64,000 nt of DNA from SZAS-103 sp038226665 (GTDB lineage Bacteria > Pseudomonadota > Gammaproteobacteria > Xanthomonadales > Xanthomonadaceae), in assembly GCA_038226665.1 (NCBI GenBank), contig JBBRQI010000009.1, positions 1-64,000 on the forward strand, given 5' to 3'. Below, piece after piece: positions 9,210 through 17,666 of the stretch (within the stretch, counting starts at the first letter, position 1; the number at the start of each line of letters is the position of its first letter). A program made the position numbers and the translations under genes. The notes under the pieces were generated by a model. The model was not told the origin of the DNA and made no database searches. It saw nothing but the letters and a program-made list of their open reading frames with translations.

Positions 9210-9401
9210 TCACCAGCAACTGAACGGCTGTTTGGCCCAGCTGTCGGCATAGCGGCGCGGATTGGCCGATGCATAGCCACTGCTGGAACCATAGCCAATG
9301 CCAAAATCGCGCTCGCGACGCGGCCGCGACTGGCTGCGGTTGCGGGCGGACGAACCTTTCGGGTCTGGATACGCGGCCTGGACTGTGCGGTTGACGTTCA
9401 T
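9210..9401 (-). CDS. small basic hypothetical protein
   Basis: 63 codons from MNVNRTVQAAYPDPKG. A good Shine-Dalgarno AAGGAG lies six bases before the ATG, the main reason to believe it is real. The protein is Arg/Ser/Gly/Tyr rich (SRPRRERDFGIGYGSSSGYA) and ends WAKQPFSCW. It has no signal peptide and no recognised domain. The Mu-like element inserted about 95 bases upstream of its start and may have changed its promoter. Confidence 0.6.
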   Translation of the reverse strand: MNVNRTVQAAYPDPKGSSARNRSQSRPRRERDFGIGYGSSSGYASANPRRYADSWAKQPFSCW

Positions 9402-9491
9402 GGCAACTCCTTCGTGGTTTGGTGTGCTGGTAATGTACAACACCAAATCAACCCCGTCATGGGCCGAAAGTCACCCTTCCACAAAGCTCAA

Positions 9492-9496
9492 AAGGC
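9492..9496. repeat. target-site duplication, copy 1 (AAGGC)
   Basis: The five bases AAGGC directly precede the TGTAAG end of the element. They recur directly after the other end at 27471-27475. Confidence 0.7.
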
Positions 9497-9544
9497 TGTA
9501 AGACGACACATGGTTTGCAAAATCACGACACATGGTTTGCAAAA
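9497..9544 (+). repeat. attR-like end with two tandem transposase sites
   Basis: From the terminal TG, the 20-mer ACGACACATGGTTTGCAAAA occurs twice without mismatch, at 9503-9522 and 9525-9544. The period is 22 bp. Phage Mu attR likewise has R1 and R2 as adjacent 22-bp sites. A variant of the same sequence (CGACAGGAGGTTTG) lies at the same offset from the opposite end, in inverted orientation. I therefore read these as MuA-type transposase binding sites. Confidence 0.75.
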
Positions 9545-9632
9545 CTCAATTTGAGTGGTTCTTCGGGCCGTTTAAGCCCGTTTTAGGCGTAATCATCGCA
9601 GGAAGAACGAGCTGGATTCCCGTAGGGATTCC

Positions 9633-9836
9633 TTACAGCTGGGAAGCAGCCCGCTCGAAGCCTACCCATGTCCCCTTCTGGCTCAGCCCGCGACTGGCGA
9701 GTTCCTGCCGCGCCATCACGTTGAGGTCGACCTTGCCGGCAGCGACCGCGAGTAGGAGCGCCAAGTTTGCCATTTGTAGAATAGCTGCCTCGTCGTAGCT
9801 GATTTTGGCGATTTTTGCTGCACTAGCGATGCTCAT
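9633..9836 (-). CDS. small phage protein, end of the late operon
   Basis: 67 residues (MSIASAAKIAKISYDEAAIL ... KGTWVGFERAASQL). The ATG overlaps the methylase stop as ATGA, which indicates translational coupling and supports the gene. It has a helical hydrophobic core (QMANLALLLAVAAGKVDL) and a C-terminal segment ASRGLSQKGTWVGF. I know no function; similar short proteins sit at the right end of Mu-like phages. It is the last gene before the attR-like end. Confidence 0.7.
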   Translation of the reverse strand: MSIASAAKIAKISYDEAAILQMANLALLLAVAAGKVDLNVMARQELASRGLSQKGTWVGFERAASQL

Positions 9837-10699
9837 GGCGGGACTCGTTTGGGATGGCGTCCAGTGACGCTCTGAAGCGCACCTGTAGCAAGCGGTTTCG
9901 ATGTCGCGTCGCGACACGAACCGACGCCCCAACTTCGAACGATCAGCTCGCCGGATTGCTTGCGGGTTTGGCGCATGCCGCCGATGGTGTACCGAATGAC
10001 GACCTTTGAATGCCCGAAGCCAGCGAACGCCGCACGCATGTCGGGGTGATCGTTGATCGTGAGGATCGCCTTGCCCTTCAACGATCGCATCGTCATCGCC
10101 AGCTCGTCGTATTGTCCGCGTCCGAATGCCGTTCCGTAACCGGCTGTGCGCCAGTACGGCGGGTCGAGAAAAAACATCGTCTCGGGCCGGTCGTAGCGCG
10201 CAACGCATTCCTGCCACTGCAACTGCTCCACAGTGACTCGCGAGAGGCGCAAATGTGCGGCGCTCAATTCCTCCTCGATGCGCAGCAGGTTGATGCGCGG
10301 GCCACCAGTGGTGGAAACGCCGAAAGATTGCCCGGTGACCTTGCCGCCGAAGGTGAGTCGCTGAAGGTAATAGAAGCGTGCAGCGCGCTGAATGTCGGTC
10401 AGCGTTTCGATGTTTTGCAATTGCGCCCAGCGGAACATTTCGCGCGACGAAAGCGACCACCGAAACTGACGCACGAATTCATCGAGGTGGTGCGCCAGAA
10501 CGCGATACAAGCGAACAAGTTCGCCGTGCATGTCGTTGAGCACTTCCACCTTCGCCGCCTCGCGTGCGAACAGCAGTGCCGCGCCTCCGGCGAAGGCTTC
10601 AACGTACGTCGTGTGTGGATTGTCAGAGAGCAGTGGCAGCAACTGCGGAAGTAGGCGGGTCTTGCCGCCTGGCCACGGTACGACGGGTCTTGTTTTCAT
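9833..10699 (-). CDS. DNA adenine methylase (D12 class)
   Basis: 288 residues from MKTRPVVPWPGGK. It has the class-alpha N6-adenine methyltransferase motifs: PWPGGK at residues 8-13, motif I EAFAGGAALLFA at 35-46, and the catalytic DPPY at 179-182. It would methylate adenine in DNA, target unknown. In the element it sits at the fibre-side end, the position where Mu carries the DNA-modification gene mom. An anti-restriction role is thus a reasonable inference. The longer in-frame upstream sequence (to 10813) covers a terminator-like hairpin and is less likely to be translated. Confidence 0.88.
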   Translation of the reverse strand: MKTRPVVPWPGGKTRLLPQLLPLLSDNPHTTYVEAFAGGAALLFAREAAKVEVLNDMHGELVRLYRVLAHHLDEFVRQFRWSLSSREMFRWAQLQNIETLTDIQRAARFYYLQRLTFGGKVTGQSFGVSTTGGPRINLLRIEEELSAAHLRLSRVTVEQLQWQECVARYDRPETMFFLDPPYWRTAGYGTAFGRGQYDELAMTMRSLKGKAILTINDHPDMRAAFAGFGHSKVVIRYTIGGMRQTRKQSGELIVRSWGVGSCRDATSKPLATGALQSVTGRHPKRVPP

Positions 10700-10797
10700 G
10701 TTCTCAGCCTTTGCGACGGTGGTCGACCAAGCTGTCTTCACTCCACGTGGGGTGACAGGGTCTTGGCCAAGGCCACGCGGCTGATCGCGTGTGTTGC

Positions 10798-10845
10798 GGC
10801 GTCGAGTCGGCATTGCCGTGCCGGCTCGACGCCCTGTTTTTAGAC
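10798..10845 (+). terminator. plus-strand terminator between Hint-like gene and dam
   Basis: A 15-bp stem with one G-U pair (GGCGTCGAG...CTCGACGCC) and a six-base loop is followed on the plus strand by CTGTTTTTAG. On the minus strand, where the genes lie, there is no T run after the stem. It would stop antisense transcripts entering the tail operon from the dam side. Confidence 0.6.
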
Positions 10846-11754
10846 CTTTTCGTTATTGTGGCTGACGATACGCATGAGCGGATTCTCACCGGCGAGCAAT
10901 GATTGTCCGCCGATGTTGATCTTCACCACCTGGCGAACGCCGATCGGATAGCACGCGACAATCTCGTCCCAAACAAGGCCGCCCGCGCCAAGGCCGTCGT
11001 CGCGGAGTGCTTGCTGGTCAAGCATGTGCGCCGCGTAACGGGTCGAACCGTCGCGCATGGTGAAAGGTGTGCTGTCGGAGATCTCGCAGGCGGCCCCGTT
11101 TCTGGTGACGATGCGATAGCAGAACTGCTCCGATACATCGCAAGCAGCAACTCGCAGACGTGCCATCGACTCCGGCGTATCGGCCTCGACCGCATCGATC
11201 AGATGCCCAACGCCAACGTCGCAGGAGCGCAAGCCTTTACCGAGCCACATGTCCAATGTCGGGCAACCGCCGCCGCCGCCGCCGCCGCTAGCGATGTTGG
11301 CGGTCACGGCCATAGCGAAACTGTTCGACGAAACAATCGCTCCGACGCCGACAGTCCGAATCTCCACAAGCACACTGTAATTGGCTGTTGCAGCACCTGT
11401 AGCGAAATTGTTGACGGTGACTTGCAACGCGAGATCTGCTGTGAACGCCGTCCAAGATGCTGTGGGGTTGGTCAAGATGCCACCGACACCGCTGGTCAAA
11501 GTAGCGGTCATGCGCACTTCATAGCCAGCACCAATGCCACCAGTGGCCGGCGTGTACCACAGCCCGCTTAGTGTCGAATAACCGGTGCCATCGCCAGTGA
11601 ACGTGCCATCGGCCTTGAGCGTAAATGTCGCCAAAGCACTCGCTGAAGTGCTGCCTGTCATGTACGCGGCTAAAGTGCGATATGCAGGCGCAGCGATGAT
11701 CGCGCCCGATGACGCGGCGGCAAGAACGCGACCGTGCAGAAGGCCGAGGATCAT
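10840..11754 (-). CDS. tail-fibre-associated protein with C-terminal Hint-like domain
   Basis: 304 residues. The N-terminal half (about 1-155) is Thr/Ala/Gly-rich beta sequence like a fibre or tail decoration protein. A run of seven glycines (157-163) leads to Cys164, which begins a domain resembling a Hint (hedgehog/intein) fold: CPTLDMWL, RIVTRNGAACEISDSTPF, then SLLAGENPLMRIVSHNN with His299-Asn300 close to the end. Hint domains can cleave the peptide bond before the Cys. The usual block-B histidine is not seen, so autoprocessing is uncertain. The ATG overlaps the upstream fibre gene as ATGA. The assignment rests on motif pattern only. Confidence 0.65.
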   Translation of the reverse strand: MILGLLHGRVLAAASSGAIIAAPAYRTLAAYMTGSTSASALATFTLKADGTFTGDGTGYSTLSGLWYTPATGGIGAGYEVRMTATLTSGVGGILTNPTASWTAFTADLALQVTVNNFATGAATANYSVLVEIRTVGVGAIVSSNSFAMAVTANIASGGGGGGGCPTLDMWLGKGLRSCDVGVGHLIDAVEADTPESMARLRVAACDVSEQFCYRIVTRNGAACEISDSTPFTMRDGSTRYAAHMLDQQALRDDGLGAGGLVWDEIVACYPIGVRQVVKINIGGQSLLAGENPLMRIVSHNNEKV

Positions 11755-12416
11755 ACGCCCGCCAACATGCCGCCGAGCCGCCAGGTGTTGGCGGCTGTTT
11801 TCACCAGTACCATGTTCGCTTCCTGGCCAAGTGTTTTTGCCTGAAAGAACACGGACGGATATTTCAGACTCACGCCAGAGCCTGCGACTGCTGTCACCTG
11901 GCCAGCACCTCCCTGGAAAATTGTGATCGCGGAACCGATCGGTGCGTTGTAGGTGCTATCGGGAACTACGGTGTACGTGATGCTTGCGGCGTTGGTGCAC
12001 TCGACCGGGTTTTCGTTGTGGGTTGCATCGTTATTCACGGCGGTCGCAGTCAACGACACCACCGTGCGTCGAAGCTGGTTTGTATTGAGCGTGCCCGCGT
12101 AGATCTTGGCACCGAGTTGCGCGAGCGCTGATTCGACATTGGTTCCACTAAACCAGTCGGCAGCGTCAGCAATGGCGACCGCAGCTGCGTTAACAGAGAC
12201 ACCACCTCCGGCGATCAGCGCAACGATCGCATCGCGAAGTTGATGGCTGTTGCCTTTCGCCAGCGTGCCAGCTCCTGCAATGATGACCGCAATGATTTCC
12301 TCTTGAATGGCGGTCAGCCAATCACCAGACACCTGCGTCGCCGGCGTGCCGGTGGACGGGTTGCCGTCTGTGAACGTGTTGCTAAGGGACGCGCCAGGTG
12401 TGTCGATTCGATACAT
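11751..12416 (-). CDS. phage tail fibre-like protein
   Basis: 221 residues. The N-terminus (MYRIDTPGASLSNTFTDGNP, then GTPATQVSGDWLTAIQEEI) is a widespread phage tail-fibre/adhesin-associated motif. The C-terminal part is beta-rich (ITIFQGGAGQVTAVAGSGV, ANTWRLGGMLAGV), as in fibre tip modules. It probably attaches with or next to the large fibre encoded just upstream, 16 bases away. The next gene overlaps its stop. There is no separate tail-fibre assembly chaperone (Mu U/Tfa type) nearby. Confidence 0.75.
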   Translation of the reverse strand: MYRIDTPGASLSNTFTDGNPSTGTPATQVSGDWLTAIQEEIIAVIIAGAGTLAKGNSHQLRDAIVALIAGGGVSVNAAAVAIADAADWFSGTNVESALAQLGAKIYAGTLNTNQLRRTVVSLTATAVNNDATHNENPVECTNAASITYTVVPDSTYNAPIGSAITIFQGGAGQVTAVAGSGVSLKYPSVFFQAKTLGQEANMVLVKTAANTWRLGGMLAGV

Positions 12417-12432
12417 GTGGTTCTCCGAAACG

Positions 12433-15400
12433 CTATGCGTTGACGAACTTCGCCGAAACGTAGGCCACTTCGAGCGGCGTTCCGTCGGATTTGATGTTGA
12501 TGGTGAATCCAGTGGTCAGCATGGAAGCCGTGGTGCGCAGGATCACGTCTTTCCACCACAGCCCGACGCGGTCGATGTAAGGAGCTGCACCGGCAGCGGT
12601 CTGCACCTCGATGGTCAACAGGCCGTAGTCGAAGCTGTCGTGGTTGATCGCCGCGCCACTGGGATAAGGGTTGGTCGAAACGACGATGGCGGGGAAGTAC
12701 CGGCATCGCACGCGGATCTCGATCTCGCGGTCGTCCGAGTTGCTCTGCGTGTAGGTGAGCGCCTGCGACAGATAGTTCGTGTTGGTGATCGTGACGCGCC
12801 CCGTGGAATTGCGCGGCAAGCAGCCATCGCCCGGCGTGCCAGCGCTCAGGCTACCCAGCACCGTCCACCCTGTTGTGGTGACCAGGTCGGTTGCTGCGAG
12901 CAATTCCGCACCCGTTGCCGCAGGGCCTTCCGTGCGACGCGGCTTGATCGGTTTGGCAATCGGATCGCCATACCATTCAATGCGCGGCTGCGTGAAGGCA
13001 GCGATGCCGCCGGATTTGACGATCAGGAACGACAACTTGTCGACGCGCATCGCCGTGCGCAGCTGGCTGTTGCTGAGGCTGAACCGGCCGTACGACCCGT
13101 ACACCTGTACCCACGCTCCGACCGGAAGGCCGGTGGTGAGCGTCCCGAGGATGTTGCGCACATAGACCGTTGCCGTCGGATCGCTGAGCACCAACGTCGC
13201 CATGCGAATGTTGCGTCCCAGCGTCGGGAAAACGACGTCGATCAACGAGTAATCGGCCAGCGCGATGCTGTTGCCGTTCTGCAGCGTCTCATACTCGGAA
13301 TTAATCAGCTGTATTTGCGGTGCGCCAATGGAAGGCACTTCATCAAGCAGATTCTCGTTGGCCGTGGCGATGGCTCCCTGGCCGATCAGGATTTCATCGA
13401 ACAGCTTGCGACGGTCATAGTGCGTATCGAACAGCAGATCAGCAACGGTACTGACGGTGACGTTTGCGCGCTTGCGGAAAATCTTGATCGATTGGGACAC
13501 CTGGAGCGTGCGCAGGAACGCCTCGATCGGGGGGATGATCGTCTCGTTGGTTCTGACGGCCATGTGGGTGCCGTTCCAGAAATTGTTGTAACGCGTGCCG
13601 AAATCCATGTTCCTGCAATTCGGCGTCACGTCGATGAAGTAAGCACCTTGTTGCTCGGCGAGGTTACGAAAGATCGCCTGGCTGCCGATGCCATAGGTGT
13701 CGGTGTGTTGTGTTGAGATGATCGGAATCGCGCCGAGGCTTCGCACCGTCTCGATGGCTTGCCGCATGTTTTCCAGGAACGTGGGCAGCGTTACCGCTGC
13801 AGCGTCATTCTGTCCGCAATAGATCAACGCGTAAGTCGTTCCGCGATTGGCATACGGCAACGTGCCGAGCGTGAGCGTCGCCGCGCGCAGGCGCACCAGG
13901 TTATCGCTGATCTTGTCGCCGCTCTTTGCGAACGAATCGAAACAGAAGTCGCTGAACGAGGAGATCTTGCTGATCCACGACTTACCGGCCGGCGTGTAGT
14001 CGGACTCGGTGTGGCTGTCGCCGAGCACGGTGATCCGATCGGACTTGTGGATGTCGATCACGATCGGACGCACCGAATTGAAAGTGACATCGAGACCGAT
14101 CTGGAATTGGTTGCTTGCAATCGGGGCAGTTAAGCCTGTAAAGCCCGCCGAGTCCGAACCGGTCGAGTAATAGCCACCGCTATCCGAGGTAGTGGCGACG
14201 CGTGGGACGGCGGTTGCGGGCGTGTAGAACGCGAGATAGTCGCCCCGACTCACAGGAATGGAAACGGAAAACGTATTGAGCCCCGCAACAAGCGTGAGGG
14301 ATGTGTCGGAGCCGACCTGCGTGAACACGTAGTTTGCGTTGGTGAATCGCTTGATTTTGATCGTCGCGGCACCAAGGCTGAACACGCGTACCGACCGAAT
14401 GACGCCATCAGCGATGACCGGGTCGCCAAGGACATAGGTACCGAGGGAAGTGCTTAATCCAGTGATCGGAGCGACTGGGCGGCCAATCGTCTGCGAGTCC
14501 GTCGGCAGCGCGTTCAGGCGTATGAGGTTGTCGGCGATCGATGCCTGGTTGCTGGTGATATTTCCCAGCACCGTGGTCATTTGCGCAGACGTCGCGGCGA
14601 CGAAGTTGCTGTCGAAACCGATCTCAAGCCTCAACGTGGTGCTCGGCGTCGCGCTGGTGAACGTGGTGACGTTGCCGGCCCCCGTGTACCAGCCGCCCGA
14701 GTCCACCGGCGGAACGTTGCGCGCCAGTAACGTGGCCGGGACAAAGAAACCGATGTATTGGCCAGCGGTAACCGGGATGTTGACGGTCTTGGTGTTGAGC
14801 CCGCTGACCATTGCGACAACGGTGTCGGCACCAACCTGCGTGAACGTCGTGCCCGATTTGCTGAACACGCGCACCGTCAGGTTTGCTGACCCGAGACCCC
14901 ACATCCGGATCGTCGTGATGATGCCGTTGTTCACATACGGCGTGGCTAGCACATAGGTTGCCGTGCTGAGCGCAGAACCAGTGATCGGCGGGCTGGCGAC
15001 TGGCCGCCCGATGGTCTCGACGCCGTACAGCCCATTGAGCAGCGTGAGGTTTAGCTCGTCAGTCGTAAGACGCGTGTTGAGTGTGGAGATGCGATCGGCC
15101 GAAGCGATCCAGCTGCCTGATCCGCTCGCGCCGCTCTTGATGTAGGTGGTGTTATTGGCCAGCGTCGCGTCATTGGTCACGAGCGCAAGCGTGCTATCGG
15201 CATGCGCGAGATCTGCGTTGAGGTGCGCCAGTGTGTCCTTGCCGATCATGCCGGCGGTTTGCACGGCCTCCACGGCCGTCACACGCGTTGTCAATGCGGT
15301 GAGCGCTGCAGGTGTCGCCGCGATCGTTGCGTCGGTCTGCGACACCGGAAGCTTGCCCGTCGTCGGGTCGAGCGTTGCCGGCCCACCCGGCTGACCAGCG

Positions 15401-15519
15401 ACAACCCGGCAGAAGCCGCCAGCGTCGACGCCCAGTAGTGCAAGGCCGATCGCATTCGTAAGGATGCGCGTGGTGGTCGCGGGTACGGTCGGGGTTGGGG
15501 TGCCATCGGCCATTGTCAT
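12433..15519 (-). CDS. large tail fibre with SGNH esterase domain
   Basis: 1028 residues. Residues 1-165 resemble a fibre attachment and coiled region (TALTTRVTAVEAVQ). Residues 169-310 and 343-483 are two copies of one beta-sandwich module. Both begin TIGRP and share VQV/QVG, SGLNT/AGLNT, IPV and DSGG-Y landmarks. Residues 494-672 are an SGNH/GDSL hydrolase with VLGDSH (Ser502), SGDKISDN (Gly534), YCGQND (Asn571) and NGTHM (His652). The remaining 350 residues are beta-rich. Such fibres bind and often deacetylate surface polysaccharide. The TAATG overlap with gp48 couples translation. This is the main host-range determinant of the particle. Confidence 0.85.
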   Translation of the reverse strand: MTMADGTPTPTVPATTTRILTNAIGLALLGVDAGGFCRVVAGQPGGPATLDPTTGKLPVSQTDATIAATPAALTALTTRVTAVEAVQTAGMIGKDTLAHLNADLAHADSTLALVTNDATLANNTTYIKSGASGSGSWIASADRISTLNTRLTTDELNLTLLNGLYGVETIGRPVASPPITGSALSTATYVLATPYVNNGIITTIRMWGLGSANLTVRVFSKSGTTFTQVGADTVVAMVSGLNTKTVNIPVTAGQYIGFFVPATLLARNVPPVDSGGWYTGAGNVTTFTSATPSTTLRLEIGFDSNFVAATSAQMTTVLGNITSNQASIADNLIRLNALPTDSQTIGRPVAPITGLSTSLGTYVLGDPVIADGVIRSVRVFSLGAATIKIKRFTNANYVFTQVGSDTSLTLVAGLNTFSVSIPVSRGDYLAFYTPATAVPRVATTSDSGGYYSTGSDSAGFTGLTAPIASNQFQIGLDVTFNSVRPIVIDIHKSDRITVLGDSHTESDYTPAGKSWISKISSFSDFCFDSFAKSGDKISDNLVRLRAATLTLGTLPYANRGTTYALIYCGQNDAAAVTLPTFLENMRQAIETVRSLGAIPIISTQHTDTYGIGSQAIFRNLAEQQGAYFIDVTPNCRNMDFGTRYNNFWNGTHMAVRTNETIIPPIEAFLRTLQVSQSIKIFRKRANVTVSTVADLLFDTHYDRRKLFDEILIGQGAIATANENLLDEVPSIGAPQIQLINSEYETLQNGNSIALADYSLIDVVFPTLGRNIRMATLVLSDPTATVYVRNILGTLTTGLPVGAWVQVYGSYGRFSLSNSQLRTAMRVDKLSFLIVKSGGIAAFTQPRIEWYGDPIAKPIKPRRTEGPAATGAELLAATDLVTTTGWTVLGSLSAGTPGDGCLPRNSTGRVTITNTNYLSQALTYTQSNSDDREIEIRVRCRYFPAIVVSTNPYPSGAAINHDSFDYGLLTIEVQTAAGAAPYIDRVGLWWKDVILRTTASMLTTGFTINIKSDGTPLEVAYVSAKFVNA

Positions 15520-16184
15520 TACTCCGCTAACGCCAAGCCGGTACCTTCGACGATCGCCTTTCCGGAATCGTCGACCAGGACATAGAGTCCGGTGTATCCG
15601 TAGGCAAACCGTACGATGGTATGGGCTGGTTTAAGTTGATTGAAACGGCATTCAAGAACCGAGTTACCCCAGCTCGCAAGTGGCTCGCCAGCGCACGACA
15701 GCCCTGCACGAAAATGGATGACCGAGGACGCCGGTGCGTGCGCGATCCAGGCGTAGATCCAAGCACCATTGGTCAGGCGATCGCCGGCGCAGCTGCGCCC
15801 TGCAGAGAAGGGTTTCGGTTCCTCGATCGAAACCGCAAAGCCTGCAGCAGCAGCCATGCCGACGAAGTACGGAACCGATTGACCGCCCGTCGAGGTCAAC
15901 TTCGCGATCAGATCCTGACGCCGTCCCTGCACGGTCTCGCGCAACGATCCGCTGCAGTTGTCCGGCAATCCGGTTACGCGTTCCCAATCGGCGAGCAGTT
16001 CGGCCGTCGTCTCCGGGTTCGCTTCGATCGAAAGTGATTCGGCGCGATGATCGACGCGTGCGAATTCTTCGGCCTTCGCGGCGAGCAGCGCGGTGAGCAT
16101 TGCATTCGCATCGCGCGGCCACGCCGGCCCGCGCGGTAACAGCGCCTGCTGCTGCGCCAGATAGTCGTCCGCGCTCAGGCCCAT
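15519..16184 (-). CDS. YmfQ/DUF2313 baseplate protein (Mu gp48-like)
   Basis: 221 residues. The start MGLSADDYLAQQQALLPRGPAWPRD is the hallmark of the DUF2313/YmfQ family, to which Mu gp48 belongs. In Mu it is a peripheral baseplate (wedge/tail-fibre-proximal) protein. It overlaps the end of the gp47 gene by 10 bases and shares one base with the fibre start. Order gp47-gp48-fibre is as in Mu. Confidence 0.88.
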   Translation of the reverse strand: MGLSADDYLAQQQALLPRGPAWPRDANAMLTALLAAKAEEFARVDHRAESLSIEANPETTAELLADWERVTGLPDNCSGSLRETVQGRRQDLIAKLTSTGGQSVPYFVGMAAAAGFAVSIEEPKPFSAGRSCAGDRLTNGAWIYAWIAHAPASSVIHFRAGLSCAGEPLASWGNSVLECRFNQLKPAHTIVRFAYGYTGLYVLVDDSGKAIVEGTGLALAE

Positions 16185-17224
16185 GTGATGTCCCCCATGA
16201 CTGGCATGCTGCCCGCAGTGGCCACCACGTTCGCTGCCGGAACGGTGACCAAGTGATCGAACTCGCCGGTAGCGATCGAGATCGCTTCGTTGATGTGGCT
16301 GATCAGGATCGTTCCGCCTGGCTGACCTTCGCGCGCGATCAGATCCGCAAGTTCGGCCTGCACGGCAGCGCGGATCGCGGTGCTGTCTGGCGCCAGGTGG
16401 ATTGTGAAGTTGACCGAAAGCGGTGTCGGCGCAAGCACGGTGACGATCGCGGTCACCGGCCGGCGTGCATCGATGTATGCCTGCACGGTCGCAACCTCGG
16501 TGGAGTCTGGAATGATCCCGACATCGCCATCACGAACGAAGAACACCGCGACCGTGCCGGGTCCGGTGTAGAGCGGATACACCCACACGCGGGTGACGCC
16601 AGGCACGTCGAGCGCCCAGCCCTGGTAGTCGTAATCCGCGCCGCCTTGTGGTGGCTTGCGGATGCGGAACAGCAGTCGCGCGCGCAACCCATCGTCCGCT
16701 TCCACGTCAACGCCGCCGCTGATGCCGTTGCTGTCCACGATCGCCGCCGAGCTCACGCTCGGTATCGCACTCACCATCACCAGCGTGCTGCCGGCGTCGG
16801 TGTTGCTCTCCGCGCCGGGCATGGTCGCGATCACCGGGGCCACACCGACGCCGGAGATCAGGGTCGCGTTTGCCGTAGTCGCGTACTGCACGCCATCGGA
16901 ACGCTGCAGCAAGGTGCCTGCCGGCACGGAAAATCCACTTGTGCCGGAGACAGCAACGTTGCCGACAGCGAATGTCGACGACGCACGCACCAGGCCCCAC
17001 ACACTGGCCCATCGCTCCAGGTATTCGGTCTCGGCCGTATCGATGATGATCTGTTTGGCCACGTTGTCGATGTAGCCGTAAAGGCCGTGCGCAACTCCGG
17101 ACTCCACCGTCGAGAGCACCGCGAGATTCGATCGACGCAGACGCGCGTCGGCGCCGGTGAGGCGCGACTCGATGTCCGCGGCGATGCGTTCGCGCAGCTC
17201 GGCAAGGGTCGGACGGCTAAGCAT
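16175..17224 (-). CDS. baseplate J-like protein (Mu gp47-like)
   Basis: About 349 residues from MLSRPTLAELRERIAADIES. Baseplate J features are the N-terminal helical entry, the TETEYLERWASVWGL-like segment, GTLLQRSDGVQYATTANATL, and RIRKPPQGGADYDYQGWALD near the middle. Mu gp47 is a wedge protein of the baseplate that triggers sheath contraction. The ATG lies inside the end of gp46 (ATGCTTAG overlap), so its translation is coupled. Confidence 0.92.
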   Translation of the reverse strand: MLSRPTLAELRERIAADIESRLTGADARLRRSNLAVLSTVESGVAHGLYGYIDNVAKQIIIDTAETEYLERWASVWGLVRASSTFAVGNVAVSGTSGFSVPAGTLLQRSDGVQYATTANATLISGVGVAPVIATMPGAESNTDAGSTLVMVSAIPSVSSAAIVDSNGISGGVDVEADDGLRARLLFRIRKPPQGGADYDYQGWALDVPGVTRVWVYPLYTGPGTVAVFFVRDGDVGIIPDSTEVATVQAYIDARRPVTAIVTVLAPTPLSVNFTIHLAPDSTAIRAAVQAELADLIAREGQPGGTILISHINEAISIATGEFDHLVTVPAANVVATAGSMPVMGDITWA

Positions 17225-17666
17225 CGGGATTAGACCAGAACGCATCGAAGCGGTAGCGGACCGGAGGACCGATCGCGCGCGAGATCACCACGCCAAGGCC
17301 AAGCACGCCCTGGCTGACGATCTCGGCCGTCACGTCGACCGCGCGCGCGATCCCGTCCTCGACCAGCCATTGCAATGCCTCGGCCGCGTAATCGCGCGCG
17401 CGCGTCACCACGCTCTGCAATTGTTTCTCGCGGCTGAGCAGCCACAGTCGCGAACCAATGCGATCGCCAGCCACATCACCCAAGGGATCGCCCCACCACC
17501 CGCGTCGGTCATCGGTGCCATCGGGCAGCACGTCGTCGGCATTCGCGCGGCGGTCGGTAAACAGGCTGATCACCACCGCCGACTTCAAGCCATCGTCCTC
17601 GACCAGTCCCGGCACCGCGATTACATAGTCGCCAGACAGGTTCGCCCAGTTCGTTGCGATGTCCAT
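17217..17666 (-). CDS. GP46 family baseplate wedge protein
   Basis: 149 residues with the GP46-family signature DDRRGWWGDPLGD and a C-terminal beta region. GP46 corresponds to the gpW-like wedge component of contractile baseplates and binds the sheath-proximal ring. It shares one base with the spike gene stop (TGATG) and overlaps gp47 by eight bases. It is complete and of normal family length. Confidence 0.9.
   Translation of the reverse strand: MDIATNWANLSGDYVIAVPGLVEDDGLKSAVVISLFTDRRANADDVLPDGTDDRRGWWGDPLGDVAGDRIGSRLWLLSREKQLQSVVTRARDYAAEALQWLVEDGIARAVDVTAEIVSQGVLGLGVVISRAIGPPVRYRFDAFWSNPDA

Noticed and set aside
9503..9544. Possible CRISPR: two identical 20-mers
   Set aside because: Only two copies with a 2-base spacer; the position at the element end and the matching inverted site at the other end fit transposase binding sites.
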